From: an uncultured Tateyamaria sp.
GTDB lineage: Bacteria; Pseudomonadota; Alphaproteobacteria; Rhodobacterales; Rhodobacteraceae
NCBI RefSeq assembly: GCF_947503415.1
Contig: NZ_CANNDS010000008.1
Coordinates: 1 to 55,967 of the forward strand
Direction: 5' to 3'
Length of the DNA stretch: 55,967 nucleotides
The notes below the pieces were generated by a model. That model saw only the letters and a list, made by a program, of their open reading frames with translations, was not told where the DNA came from and did not search any database. The position numbers were made by a program, and so were the translations under genes. Position 1 is the stretch's first letter. Every line of letters begins with the position of its first letter. Below, in pieces: positions 10,890 to 20,480 of this stretch.

Positions 10890-13800
10890 ATGACGGAAAC
10901 GGTGGTCGTATCTGACAACAGCAGTATCTGGATTGGCATTGATGGGTGGTACGCCCACAACAGCGCGTGGAACCGCCGCGATCTGGAAAACGGGACGGAT
11001 TTCACGCAAAGCATAACCGTGCCCGGCGTTATGTCAGTCACGGAGGCGACAGTTGATGGCTCCACCATCGACTGGGATTGGCCGGAAGAGGCCAATGACG
11101 CCTTTGTCTATGGCTATCCCACGCTGGTCATCGGCCAGGTGCCCTATAACCCGCTGCCCACCACTTTTGACCATTTCCCGATCCAGGTGGACGACATTGT
11201 CGACCTGACGCTTGATTTCGACATGGACTGGACGCCGCAGGGACCCGATGACGATTTCAACGTCTCGGTGTCGATGTGGCTGACCAGTGATCCCGACGGG
11301 GGCGCAGGCGCCATCGAGGAAGAGATCATGATCTGGTTGCGCAACAGCGACCACACCCCGGCGGGCGACTTCACCGGCATTCAGGTCGAGGACAACCTTG
11401 GCACTTACGAGCTGTGGGCCCAACCCGACCAGACGGACGCGTCGGGCCAGACGGACAATGTATGGGACTTCTATATCCCGACCTATTGGACCCAGTCGCT
11501 GACGGAGGGCACGCTGGATCTGGATGACATCCTTCAGGTGATGATCGACAACGGTCTGATCTCCGGTGATCGCTGGCTGCACTCGGTCGAGCTGGGCCCT
11601 GAAATCGTGCATGGCGCAGGCAGCCTGACCATCAACGAGATCGATCTCAACCTTGTTGAGGTCGAGGGTCTGGGCGAGGAAATGAACGGCGATGGCGGCG
11701 ACAACGCCCTCAATGGCCGGCACGGCAACGACACCATCATCGGTCTGGACGGCAATGACAGCCTGACCGGCATGAGCGGCGATGACAGCATTTCCGGCGG
11801 GGCAGGTCAGGACACCCTGCGCGGCGGCTGGGGCGATGACACGCTGGATGCCGGGGCGGACAACCAGCGCGATCTGATCGATCCGGGCCGGGGCAACAAC
11901 CACGTGATCATGTCCGGCACGGACGGGGCGTGGGACAACCTGTTCTTCACCGATATCGGCCAGACCACGGTCACCGGCACCGGCACCGGCGATGACCGGA
12001 TCGGCCACCACATGACCTTTACCGACCAGCGCGTCGGCATCACTCTGGATCTGACCACCGGCTTTGCGACCAGCAGCCTGCTCAGCGTCGATTTCTCGGC
12101 CGCGGGTGTGTTCAATGTGATCGCGGCCACCGGTTTTGACGACATCCTGACGGGCGGCAACACGGCCTTTGACAGCTGGGAACAGTTCACCGGCTATGCG
12201 GGCAACGACGCCTTTGACGGCGGCACCGGCACGGATGCGGTCAGCTTCGTGGCCGAAGAGACGCAAGGCTACTGGGACGTGGCCAACAACCAGCTGTATC
12301 TCGGCACGCAGGGCGCAGTCGTGGATCTGGCCCTTGGCACCGGCACGGACCTTTATGGCGACGCCGATACATTTGCCAATATCGAAGTGCTGCTGGGCTC
12401 GGGCTTTGGCGACAGCTTTACCGGCGGGGCCGAGGACAACTACTTTGTCGGCTACGACGGCAATGACACGCTGATCGGCGGCGAGGGCGGGGATTCCTTC
12501 CTTGGTGGCCGCGACAGCGACAGCATCGACGGCGGGCTGGGGATCGATACGATCAACTTCCAGTTCGAGATCAACAATCTGGGCGGCACGCAAGCCGTCA
12601 ACGTCAACCTGGACACAGGTGTTGTCATCGACACGTTTGGCAACACAGACACGGTGCTGGGTGTCGAGGATATCGTTGGCACGCATATGAACGACACCAT
12701 CATCGGCGGTGCTGCGGGCGAATTCCTGTTCGGTCGGCAGGGCGATGACACGCTGGCCGGTGGCGCGGGCGACGATTCCGTCGCGGGCGGCGAGGGCACG
12801 GACAGCCTGCGGGGCGGGGCTGGCAATGACAGCCTGACCGGCGGGGCCGAAAACGACACGGTCGAAGGCGGCGAGGGCGACGACCTTGTCAACGGCGACG
12901 CGGGCAATGATCTGGCAATCGGCCAGGGCGGCAATGACACCGTCTTTGGCGGTGAGGGTCTGGACACCCTGTTCGGCGGCGGCGGTGCGGATTCACTGTT
13001 CGGCGGCACAGAGGATGACACCCTGTTCGGTGTGGATGGGGACGACAACCTGCAAGGCGAACAGGGCAATGACGCAGCCTATGGCGGTGCGGGCAATGAC
13101 GCGCTTTATGGTCACGAGGGCAACGACACGCTGCAGGGCGGCAATGGCCAGGATTCCGTCTATGGCGGTCTTGGCAACGACCTTATTCAGGATACGGGTG
13201 AGGATGGTCCGGCCGGGTCCGACCTTCTGGTCGGCAACGAGGGTGAAGACACCATCTTTGGCTGGGGCGGTGATGACACCGTGTCCGGGGGCGCTGATGC
13301 GGACCTTGCCTATGGCGGTCGCGGCAATGACACCCTGTATGGCGGAAGCGGCAATGACACCCTGTCCGGTGGGGTCGGCAATGACAGCATGTTCGGCGGG
13401 GATGACGACGACACGCTGTATGGCGCAGCTGGTGACGACAACGTCCAGGGCAATGGCGGCAATGACGAGATCTATGCCGGGGCGGGCAGCGATTCCGTCT
13501 ACGGTCACGAAGGGTTCGACACGTTGCAGGCCGGCAATGGCCGGGATTCCGTTTATGCCGGGGGCGATGCCGACATCATCTATGACACCGAAGAGGGCGG
13601 AGATGCAGGCGCGGACCTGTTTGTCGGCGGCGGTGGCGATGACAGCATCTATGCCTGGGGCGGTCACGATGAAATCGCGGGCGGGGCCGGCAACGACCTG
13701 GCCTTTGGCGGCGTCGACAATGACACGCTCTATGGCGATGACGGCGACGATACGCTGTCGGGCAACCAGGGCGATGACCACCTGCATGGTGGCGCAGGCC

Positions 13801-15242
13801 GGGACACCCTGTACGGGGGCCTTGGCAATGACGAGTTCTTTGACGTGGCCGAAACCGGCCCCGAGGGCAACGACCAGTTCTTTGCGGGACAAGGCGATGA
13901 CACCGTGCGCGGTGGCGGCGGCAACGACACCGCCTGGGGCGGCGACGGCAACGACCTGCTCTTTGGGGGTGTCGGCAATGACCGCGTGATCGGCAACCAG
14001 GGCGATGACACCCTGGCCGGAAACGAGGGCGCGGACGAAGTCTTTGGCGGGTATGGCAATGACCTTATCCTCGACGAAACCGTCGAAAGCGGCGCGGGTG
14101 ACGACACCCTGCGCGGTGACTGGGGTGACGATTCCATCTATGGCGGTTTCGGCAATGACCTGGCCATTGGCGGTGAGGGCGCGGACCTGATCTATGGCGG
14201 CGCAGGCAATGACACGCTGATCGGCAACCAGGGCAATGACACCCTGTCGGGCAACACGGGCATGGACCTGGTCTTTGGCGGCTTGGGCGACGACATGATC
14301 TTTGATGCGGCCGAGGATGTCAGCGACATCCTGCATGGTGAAGCGGGCAACGACACCATTGTGGCATCGGGCGGCGACGACACGCTCTATGGTGGCGATG
14401 GCAGTGACGAACTGACCGGCGGCGAAGGTGACGATGTGATCTATGCCGGGGGCCAGGCCGACGTGGCCTATGGCGGCGCGGGCAACGACACGCTCTATGG
14501 CGGCGGCGGGCTTGATACGTTGTACGGTGGCAATGGCGACGATGTCTTTGTCGACACGGACCAGAACGATGCCTTTGGCGCGGATGCGTTTTACGGCGGG
14601 GCCGGCAATGATGATCTGCAAGGCGCGGGGGGCAATGACACCCTGTCCGGCGGTGACGACAATGACACGCTGACCGGCGGTGTCGGCGATGATGTCCTGT
14701 CTGGTGATGACGGGCAGGATCTCCTGAACGGCGGCGACGGCAATGACAGCCTGTTCGGCAACCTTGGCGACGACACGTTGGAGGGCGGCGCCGGGGCGGA
14801 CAGTCTCTTTGGGGGCGGTGGCAATGACATCCTCACCAGCGGCGATGCCACGGACCTGACCACGAACGAGCTGCATGGCGCTGCGGGCAATGACACGCTG
14901 ATCGGCGGCGGCGGCGATGACAGCCTCTTTGGCGGCGATGGCGATGACGTGTTCAACGGCGGTCTGGGTGATGACTTCATGCGCGGCGATGCCGGCATCG
15001 ACACCTTCATCTTCGACGACACCAGCGGCAACGATACGGTTGGCGCCTTTGACACCAGCGGCGATCTGCTCGACTTCTCGGGCCTGACCGAGGTCACGGG
15101 ATACCTGCAGGGCTTCAGCCTGTTCCAGGTCGGCGGCAACGTGGAAGCCCGGATCTTCGGCGATGACGACGTCGTGGATCAGGTGGTCACGCTGAACTTC
15201 ACCTTCCGGGGCGACTTCTCGGCGGATGACTTCATCTTCTGA
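10890..15242 (+). CDS. RTX protein with N-terminal GH12-like glycanase domain
   Basis: A 1450-aa secreted protein. Residues about 10-255 resemble glycoside hydrolase family 12 (endoglucanase/xyloglucanase, beta-jelly roll): a YPTLVIG segment, the nucleophile motif EIMIW (Glu145), and the acid/base region ELGPEI with Glu238 followed by SLTINEIDL. From about 268 to 1360 it is dense RTX nonapeptide repeats. The C-terminus ends DDFIF, as in type I secretion substrates. The putative enzyme would act outside the cell with calcium. Its place in a polysaccharide locus suggests it trims the plasmid-encoded glycan or a beta-glucan, as rhizobial RTX glycanases trim exopolysaccharide. The GH12 call rests on motif reading; both glutamates are present. 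Confidence 0.8.
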   Translation: MTETVVVSDNSSIWIGIDGWYAHNSAWNRRDLENGTDFTQSITVPGVMSVTEATVDGSTIDWDWPEEANDAFVYGYPTLVIGQVPYNPLPTTFDHFPIQVDDIVDLTLDFDMDWTPQGPDDDFNVSVSMWLTSDPDGGAGAIEEEIMIWLRNSDHTPAGDFTGIQVEDNLGTYELWAQPDQTDASGQTDNVWDFYIPTYWTQSLTEGTLDLDDILQVMIDNGLISGDRWLHSVELGPEIVHGAGSLTINEIDLNLVEVEGLGEEMNGDGGDNALNGRHGNDTIIGLDGNDSLTGMSGDDSISGGAGQDTLRGGWGDDTLDAGADNQRDLIDPGRGNNHVIMSGTDGAWDNLFFTDIGQTTVTGTGTGDDRIGHHMTFTDQRVGITLDLTTGFATSSLLSVDFSAAGVFNVIAATGFDDILTGGNTAFDSWEQFTGYAGNDAFDGGTGTDAVSFVAEETQGYWDVANNQLYLGTQGAVVDLALGTGTDLYGDADTFANIEVLLGSGFGDSFTGGAEDNYFVGYDGNDTLIGGEGGDSFLGGRDSDSIDGGLGIDTINFQFEINNLGGTQAVNVNLDTGVVIDTFGNTDTVLGVEDIVGTHMNDTIIGGAAGEFLFGRQGDDTLAGGAGDDSVAGGEGTDSLRGGAGNDSLTGGAENDTVEGGEGDDLVNGDAGNDLAIGQGGNDTVFGGEGLDTLFGGGGADSLFGGTEDDTLFGVDGDDNLQGEQGNDAAYGGAGNDALYGHEGNDTLQGGNGQDSVYGGLGNDLIQDTGEDGPAGSDLLVGNEGEDTIFGWGGDDTVSGGADADLAYGGRGNDTLYGGSGNDTLSGGVGNDSMFGGDDDDTLYGAAGDDNVQGNGGNDEIYAGAGSDSVYGHEGFDTLQAGNGRDSVYAGGDADIIYDTEEGGDAGADLFVGGGGDDSIYAWGGHDEIAGGAGNDLAFGGVDNDTLYGDDGDDTLSGNQGDDHLHGGAGRDTLYGGLGNDEFFDVAETGPEGNDQFFAGQGDDTVRGGGGNDTAWGGDGNDLLFGGVGNDRVIGNQGDDTLAGNEGADEVFGGYGNDLILDETVESGAGDDTLRGDWGDDSIYGGFGNDLAIGGEGADLIYGGAGNDTLIGNQGNDTLSGNTGMDLVFGGLGDDMIFDAAEDVSDILHGEAGNDTIVASGGDDTLYGGDGSDELTGGEGDDVIYAGGQADVAYGGAGNDTLYGGGGLDTLYGGNGDDVFVDTDQNDAFGADAFYGGAGNDDLQGAGGNDTLSGGDDNDTLTGGVGDDVLSGDDGQDLLNGGDGNDSLFGNLGDDTLEGGAGADSLFGGGGNDILTSGDATDLTTNELHGAAGNDTLIGGGGDDSLFGGDGDDVFNGGLGDDFMRGDAGIDTFIFDDTSGNDTVGAFDTSGDLLDFSGLTEVTGYLQGFSLFQVGGNVEARIFGDDDVVDQVVTLNFTFRGDFSADDFIF

Positions 15243-15268
15243 GCGGATGCCTGATGTTTGACCCCTGT

Positions 15269-15296
15269 CCTGTGGCGGCCCTTGGTGCGCCACAGG
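15269..15296. terminator. Candidate hairpin between convergent genes
   Basis: Perfect 9-bp stem CCTGTGGCG (15269-15277) with CGCCACAGG (15288-15296) and a 10-base loop, lying between the stop of the GH12-RTX gene (15242) and that of the opposite-strand sulfotransferase (15318). There is no T-run on either side, so termination is inferred from position and stem only. Confidence 0.4.
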
Positions 15297-15317
15297 GCGC
15301 ACGGCACCCCGTGGCTG

Positions 15318-16193
15318 TCAGCTGTCGAATATGCCGAGATCCAGAAGATCCATCTGGGCATCTTTCTGGATCAGCGACCGATCCTGCGCATACAGCGTCT
15401 TGAACCTTTCCTGCCGCTGCGCGCCAAAAGGGGCAAACCCGGGATTGTCAGCCGACTTCGGAAATTCGCGGATCATCTGACCCACATCCTGCCGCACCAC
15501 GGGCCGGGTTTGAGACAACGCCTTGAGGCGGTTGATTGCCTTTTGGGAAAACCCGGGCCGTTCCCGGCTGTTGTCGATGTGCAGGGCCGGGACGGGGACA
15601 CCTGTCAGGGCGGACAGAAACGCGCGTTCGTGTCCGCGCAGCTCCTCTGCCAGATAGACGACCAGGGGCACGCCCGGATACATGCGCGCCAACCGCACCA
15701 GCATCGGATGCCACAGCAGGCCTTTGGGCACATGTTCCATGAACTCGAGGAAAGGGCGAAAGGGTGTGGATTTCAGGGTCTCGCAATAGAGCGAGGGCAA
15801 ATAGCCATCCAGACGCCGGATGCCGAACAGGATCAGATCGGGCGTGTAGTCCAGGTGGTCCACCACCGCGCCGACGCGCTCTTCCAATTGAGGATAAAGA
15901 CCGACATCGGCGGATACGGCGTTCTGAACCAGCCCGGGAATATTCTCGTCAAACAGGATCGTCTTGCTGGATCCGATGGGGAACTCGGATGCGGGGGCCG
16001 GGGCCTCTTCGAAATTGTCGAACAGCAAGGGACGGGTGTATTTGTCGCGAAACGTGTCGAGATTCATATAGGCGACACCCGCCTGCGCCAGCGCATCGGC
16101 AGACGCGTCCAGAATACCCTGCAGGAATGTCGTGCCGGTCTTGTGTGCCCCAAGCCAAAGGACACGCCGGGCCGCCGAGAGTTGATCGTACAT
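15318..16193 (-). CDS. Sulfotransferase family protein
   Basis: A 291-aa product, short for the family. The 5' phosphosulfate loop LGAHKTGTT (residues 14-22, Lys18) and 3'-phosphate motif FGIRRLD...S (123-134) are intact. The ATG at 16193 is the first that puts the loop near the N-terminus; the frame stays open far upstream, but that part looks non-coding and overlaps the divergent gene at 16458. No good ribosome-binding site was seen. The 264 bases before the next gene (16194-16457) should hold divergent promoters. Substrate unknown. Confidence 0.8.
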   Translation of the reverse strand: MYDQLSAARRVLWLGAHKTGTTFLQGILDASADALAQAGVAYMNLDTFRDKYTRPLLFDNFEEAPAPASEFPIGSSKTILFDENIPGLVQNAVSADVGLYPQLEERVGAVVDHLDYTPDLILFGIRRLDGYLPSLYCETLKSTPFRPFLEFMEHVPKGLLWHPMLVRLARMYPGVPLVVYLAEELRGHERAFLSALTGVPVPALHIDNSRERPGFSQKAINRLKALSQTRPVVRQDVGQMIREFPKSADNPGFAPFGAQRQERFKTLYAQDRSLIQKDAQMDLLDLGIFDS

Positions 16194-16457
16194 AGTGTGG
16201 TTCTTGATCCTCAACGACAGTTGCTCCGGGGTTGTTTGAGCACATGATCCGTCCCACGGTGCGTTCACGCAGTGATAGCAATACCGAGCATGGGCCGCCA
16301 ATAGGTTCTTTGGTTTGGCCATCCCGAAGACATATTGGCTTGGGGTGCGGCCCTCCGCGCACAGGCGTGCTACAGGATTGCTTTCAACACATGCGGGTGC
16401 TAGGGATGCACCTGCTTTTCTGTTTGAACCCACTGAATTATATGGGAAAATAATATC

Positions 16458-17513
16458 ATGGAGGCTGACAAACGCCGATTGATACTGCACGCAGGCATGC
16501 ACAAGACGGGCAGCACATCCATTCAGCATTGGCTGCGCAACACGGCGTTCGAGGATGCGCATTACTTCAAATGGCGTCAAAGCAACCACAGCAATCTTTT
16601 TGTCTTGTTGTTTGAAGACAACCCGCACGAGTATCTTGGCCTCAAGAGAAGCGGCCTGACCCAAGAAAGCGCGGAAGAGCTGCGCGTTGAACAACGCAAA
16701 CGCATGATCCAGCAAATCAATAACAACGACAAAAGCACATTTGTATTTTCAGCAGAACGAATTTCATCAGCACCGCGATCCGCGGTTCAAAGAATGAACA
16801 CGTTTTTTTCTGAGTATTTCAACGACATACAAGTCTATGCCTATGTGCGCCGACCTGCTGGCTTCATGACCAGCATGTTTCAGCAGCATCTCAAGACAGG
16901 TTCAGTGCAATTGAACACCAAACAGCTCTGGCCTGACTACAAAGGTCGATTTGCCCGGCTGGACGAGATTTTTGGACAGGATAGCGTCCGTCTTCGTCTG
17001 TATGATGATCTGCAAGCCCGGAATACGGATGCTGTTACAGATTTCGGCAACTGGATTGGGTTACCACCTTCAATCGACACTGAGGTACGCCGCAATCAGT
17101 CCATGCGCTCGTCAGCTGTCGCGCTGCTCTATCTTTATCGCAAATATGCCGCTGAAATGCTCACCGAGAAGCAGCGGAAAGATCGCGACAAATTCGTTGT
17201 CCATAATCTTTGGCAAATCGAAGGCCAGCCTTTCTCTTTCAAACCGGTCACAGGCGATCTTCTGAAGGATCAAAAGCTACAGGACGATATGGGCTGGATG
17301 GCAAATCGACTGAACATAGACATAAACGATTTGGATCAGGACATAGGCGCGCGCGTCGTTTTTTCATGCGAAGATGATTTGGTGCGTGAAGCGATCCAAT
17401 CCAGTCATCTCATGTTTCCGCAGGGATCAACACCGCAGCTTGACCCAGACACGACCGGAGCGCGGGAAGAGGCAATTCGCCGTGTCGCTCAGTTTTCAGA
17501 ACTGGGGCAATAA
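16458..17513 (+). CDS. Sulfotransferase family protein, low-GC
   Basis: A 351-aa product with the 5' loop HAGMHKTGST (residues 11-20, Lys16) and the 3' motif YVRRPAGFMTS (129-139), both complete. Base use differs clearly from the neighbours: many A/T-ending codons (AAA, CAA, AAT, TTT) where adjacent genes use G/C-ending ones, which suggests acquisition from a lower-GC donor. The upstream stretch is AT-rich. It stands as a single gene facing the GT2 gene at 17539. Role assumed to be glycan or small-molecule sulfation; the acceptor is not readable. Confidence 0.85.
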   Translation: MEADKRRLILHAGMHKTGSTSIQHWLRNTAFEDAHYFKWRQSNHSNLFVLLFEDNPHEYLGLKRSGLTQESAEELRVEQRKRMIQQINNNDKSTFVFSAERISSAPRSAVQRMNTFFSEYFNDIQVYAYVRRPAGFMTSMFQQHLKTGSVQLNTKQLWPDYKGRFARLDEIFGQDSVRLRLYDDLQARNTDAVTDFGNWIGLPPSIDTEVRRNQSMRSSAVALLYLYRKYAAEMLTEKQRKDRDKFVVHNLWQIEGQPFSFKPVTGDLLKDQKLQDDMGWMANRLNIDINDLDQDIGARVVFSCEDDLVREAIQSSHLMFPQGSTPQLDPDTTGAREEAIRRVAQFSELGQ

Positions 17514-17538
17514 GGCCTTGTTGATGTAACGCCTCTTT

Positions 17539-18525
17539 TCAACTCAATTTCAGCAGCAATTGCGGTTGTGTGCCAAGCGTCAACGACTCCGACGCGACGC
17601 CCGGTGCGTTGTCAAAGGCCTGCAGGAACAGGCCCGGGTCCATCTGGCGATAAGACGCCCTGACGCGGGACAGGAATTCCTGCCGCAACCCAGGGTCCAT
17701 CCGGCCATTGATCCACTTGAGCAGCTCCAGCTTGAACTGCAGAAAGTAATGATAGTAGCGACGGGTCATGATTTCGTCGTTCAGGATCATCCTTTCGACG
17801 TCGCCCAATGCCTCGAACGCGTCAAAGCGGCGGGCGTCGAAGACGTTGGTGATCTGCTCACGCTGCGCGAACACGCGGTGCTTGATCAGGGTCTCGTTGT
17901 AGAGACAGATTTTGGACGCATGCAGATAGATGTGCCAATGGGCATAGATGTCATTGTTCACGGACGTCTTGGAAAAGAACAGGCCCGTGCGTTCGATGAA
18001 GTCACGACGCACGATCTTGTTCCAGGGGTAGTTCACCGTCAGCAGAATGCGTGGATTGGCCCGGACCGGCACGTCCTTGACCTCCCGCTTCTTGGTGACG
18101 ATGGCATCCCAGATGCTGAGATCCTTGGACAGCATGCCTGTGACGTGGCCACTTTCAGATGTCATGTAGCCGTATTTGAAGGCCAGGACATCACACCCGT
18201 GCTCGTCCATCAAGTGAACGGCTTTTTCCAGGCCCCCGTCGGAAAGCACGTCATCGGCATCCAGGAAATAGATGTATTCCCCGCGCGCATGTTTCATTCC
18301 GATATTGCGCGCAACACCGGCCCCGCCGTTTTCCGGGCATGAAATGACTTTAACGCGGCTGTCGGTTTTCGCGTAGTCCTGGCAGATCGCCAGGGTATCG
18401 TCGGAAGAGGCGTCATCCACGATAATGGTTTCTGTTTCGACATTTGCCTTGCTCACGGTCGAGAGCGTTTGCAGAATATAGTCTTCAACATTGTAAGACG
18501 GTATGACGATGCTCAGCTTTACCAT
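17539..18525 (-). CDS. Family 2 glycosyltransferase
   Basis: A 328-aa GT-A enzyme with the standard GT2 start (SIVIPSYN at 5-12), nucleotide-binding VDDASSDDT (37-45), NGGAGVARN (67-74) and metal-binding FLDADD (87-92). The C-terminal half is variable and probably sets the acceptor. No membrane segment, so cytosolic or peripheral. It follows the small gene 18546-19097 by 20 bases and with 19122-20291 forms a likely three-gene unit on the - strand. Donor and linkage unknown. Confidence 0.88.
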   Translation of the reverse strand: MVKLSIVIPSYNVEDYILQTLSTVSKANVETETIIVDDASSDDTLAICQDYAKTDSRVKVISCPENGGAGVARNIGMKHARGEYIYFLDADDVLSDGGLEKAVHLMDEHGCDVLAFKYGYMTSESGHVTGMLSKDLSIWDAIVTKKREVKDVPVRANPRILLTVNYPWNKIVRRDFIERTGLFFSKTSVNNDIYAHWHIYLHASKICLYNETLIKHRVFAQREQITNVFDARRFDAFEALGDVERMILNDEIMTRRYYHYFLQFKLELLKWINGRMDPGLRQEFLSRVRASYRQMDPGLFLQAFDNAPGVASESLTLGTQPQLLLKLS

Positions 18526-18545
18526 TGGATAATCCCCCAGCGTTT

Positions 18546-19097
18546 CTAAAAAACGGTGATTTCGTCAATTAGAATGTCTTGACTAAGGTTCTGGTATTGC
18601 AGGATCAAAAGGGGATTGAACAATGAGCTGTCGGACATGATGTCACGAAAGTCGGCCTGGGATATGTCGCACACCCCGTTTGCGCCCTCGTTCAGAACGA
18701 TTGACCTCATGTTGTGGTTTTCAAAGGTTCCATCCGGCCGGTGCAGCCGCACCAGAGCAGATATTATGGTCCGGGCACTGACCGCCGCAGAGATGCGGTA
18801 GGCGCAGAAATTCCGCTCTTGCAGCAGTGCGGGGTTCAGGGACACGACCGAGGAAAACCAGCGGAATTTCGAGTCCTTTTTCTGCGTGATATGCAGCTTG
18901 CCGTCCTGCGTGCCGATCTCGCAGCGATGTGCGTAGTCTTCGTTCGCGTCGAATTTGAAGTTCGGGGCCGTCTCTTCGGAAAAGGCAAACGTCACCCCAT
19001 CCGGCATGGGGTCGTGCGCCGCGTTCCAGTGCATGTGATACTGCGCAGGCTGGACGTCGCCCAGTGCAGCTTCATTTTCGAATTCATCTCCGACCAT
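18546..19097 (-). CDS. Unrecognised protein between two glycosyltransferases
   Basis: A 183-aa product, no signal peptide or membrane segment. Alternating hydrophobic stretches, especially in the C-terminal third (LLILQYQNLSQDILIDEITVF-like), suggest a beta-sandwich fold such as those of carbohydrate-binding modules, but no family is recognised. It is spaced 20-25 bases from GT2 genes on both sides, so it is probably co-expressed with them. A second gene of similar size and character follows the GT2 gene at 23447, hinting at a recurring pairing. Confidence 0.6.
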   Translation of the reverse strand: MVGDEFENEAALGDVQPAQYHMHWNAAHDPMPDGVTFAFSEETAPNFKFDANEDYAHRCEIGTQDGKLHITQKKDSKFRWFSSVVSLNPALLQERNFCAYRISAAVSARTIISALVRLHRPDGTFENHNMRSIVLNEGANGVCDISQADFRDIMSDSSLFNPLLILQYQNLSQDILIDEITVF

Positions 19098-19121
19098 GTG
19101 TTCGCCCTTGCCGCGTTCTGT

Positions 19122-20291
19122 CTATTGTTCGTTGGATGTGTAGAGAAGGGTGGCGCGTATCAGCCTGTCCAGGGTCAGAAGCTTGGCGTTCATGTCCGAA
19201 CGAAGCTTTTTGACCTCTGCCTCCAGCTTGGCGACCTTTGAGTGCGTGTCGCGCAACCGTTCCCATGACATTGTGTTTTGCTGTGGGCCCGACAGCAGGA
19301 TCTGGATGAACTGGCCCAGGTCCTGAAACTTGGCGGCCGTCACGAGGCTCCAGCCATAGGTGCCCACGTTGTTCCGCGCCAGGGCCGAGAAGATCGCCTG
19401 TTCGCTGTGGTTGCTCATGACATCCACGACCTCGTTGTAAAGGTCCATCCAGAGCGCGCGCGTGATCTTCTTGGAGGTCCACTCGATCTGGGACACGATC
19501 CATGTGATCAGGTCGGTCTCGAATTCTTCGTATGTGTCTTGGGCACGCAGCCAGGCCAGCGTGGATTCGTAATGCCGGTAGAAGAACAACAGCTCCCGGC
19601 CGTTTGACGCCATGGTCTGCCCGGGCCGATTGACCCGGTGATAGCACATGATCTTGTCCAGAATGGCGATCCGCGACGCCTTGATCGTGGTGAACCAGTG
19701 CAGCGGGTTGTCTTCAAAGAAGAAATCCCCCTCCGGAAAGCGCAGCTGATGCGCGTGGATAAAGCTCGCGCGGTAGAGCTTGCGCCAGGGCACCGGCGTG
19801 AAGCGCAGGATATGGCGCCGGATCACATCGGGGTTTTCATTGTCCCGGAATTGCTGGTTCAGCAGATCCCATCTGTTGGCATCCGCCGGGTCGATAATGG
19901 TCTGGTTCGCCTCGTCGAAATTCTTGTAGTTGACCATGACCGTGTCGGCGTCATCGCGTTCGGCGATCTCCAACATCTTTTCGAGCATATCCGGCTCGTA
20001 CCAGTCATCCCCGTCCGCAAAGGCAATGTAGTCGCCGGTGCATTGATCCAGCCCCATATTCGCCGGGATGCCGACGCCGCCCGGCGTGTTCTGGGTAAAC
20101 GAGATGATCCGGGCGTCCGGGACATCCCCAAGCAGGGCCTGCGCGATGCTGAGCGTCTCGTCGGTCGAGGCATCGTCGACAAGGATGATCTCAAGCGGTT
20201 GGTGGGTCTGGTTGAGGATGGACGCAATACACTGTTCGATATACGGACCGACATTATAAGTCGTTATAATGACAGATATTTTTTTGTTCAT
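19122..20291 (-). CDS. Family 2 glycosyltransferase with C-terminal coiled coil
   Basis: A 389-aa GT2 enzyme: SVIITTYN (6-13), ILVDDASTDET (36-46), and metal-binding DGDD (93-96) where DADD is usual. Towards the C-terminus a heptad-like helical stretch (about 340-375, RLRDTHSKVAKLEAEVKKL) suggests a coiled coil for self-assembly or partner binding. The start is placed at the ATG 20291 so that the protein begins MNKKISVI; a GTG at 20303 is the only other option. First gene of the likely unit 20291 to 17539. Specificity unknown. Confidence 0.87.
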   Translation of the reverse strand: MNKKISVIITTYNVGPYIEQCIASILNQTHQPLEIILVDDASTDETLSIAQALLGDVPDARIISFTQNTPGGVGIPANMGLDQCTGDYIAFADGDDWYEPDMLEKMLEIAERDDADTVMVNYKNFDEANQTIIDPADANRWDLLNQQFRDNENPDVIRRHILRFTPVPWRKLYRASFIHAHQLRFPEGDFFFEDNPLHWFTTIKASRIAILDKIMCYHRVNRPGQTMASNGRELLFFYRHYESTLAWLRAQDTYEEFETDLITWIVSQIEWTSKKITRALWMDLYNEVVDVMSNHSEQAIFSALARNNVGTYGWSLVTAAKFQDLGQFIQILLSGPQQNTMSWERLRDTHSKVAKLEAEVKKLRSDMNAKLLTLDRLIRATLLYTSNEQ

Positions 20292-20480
20292 TGTATATCG
20301 CACGCGGGGTCAAATGCGTGAATCCTATAGGGCTTTGGCGCATCGTTAACGTATCGTTTCTGAGAGGTCGAGTGTCTTTCACAGTGTGAGCGGCTATACT
20401 TCGCGCACGTCACGAACCCGATGAAAAACCAACCAAAAAGGCGTCGGAACAGCCTTGTTGTGATTGATGTGCCCCGGGGC

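Noticed and set aside
10890..15242. Short regularly spaced DNA repeats that could suggest a CRISPR array
   Set aside because: They are in-frame codons for RTX nonapeptides, imperfect, without spacers of constant length or cas genes.
12993..15302. Long - strand open frame opposite the GH12-RTX repeats (and similarly 11034-12686)
   Set aside because: Antisense shadow of GGxGxDxxx repeats; no independent domain or ribosome site.
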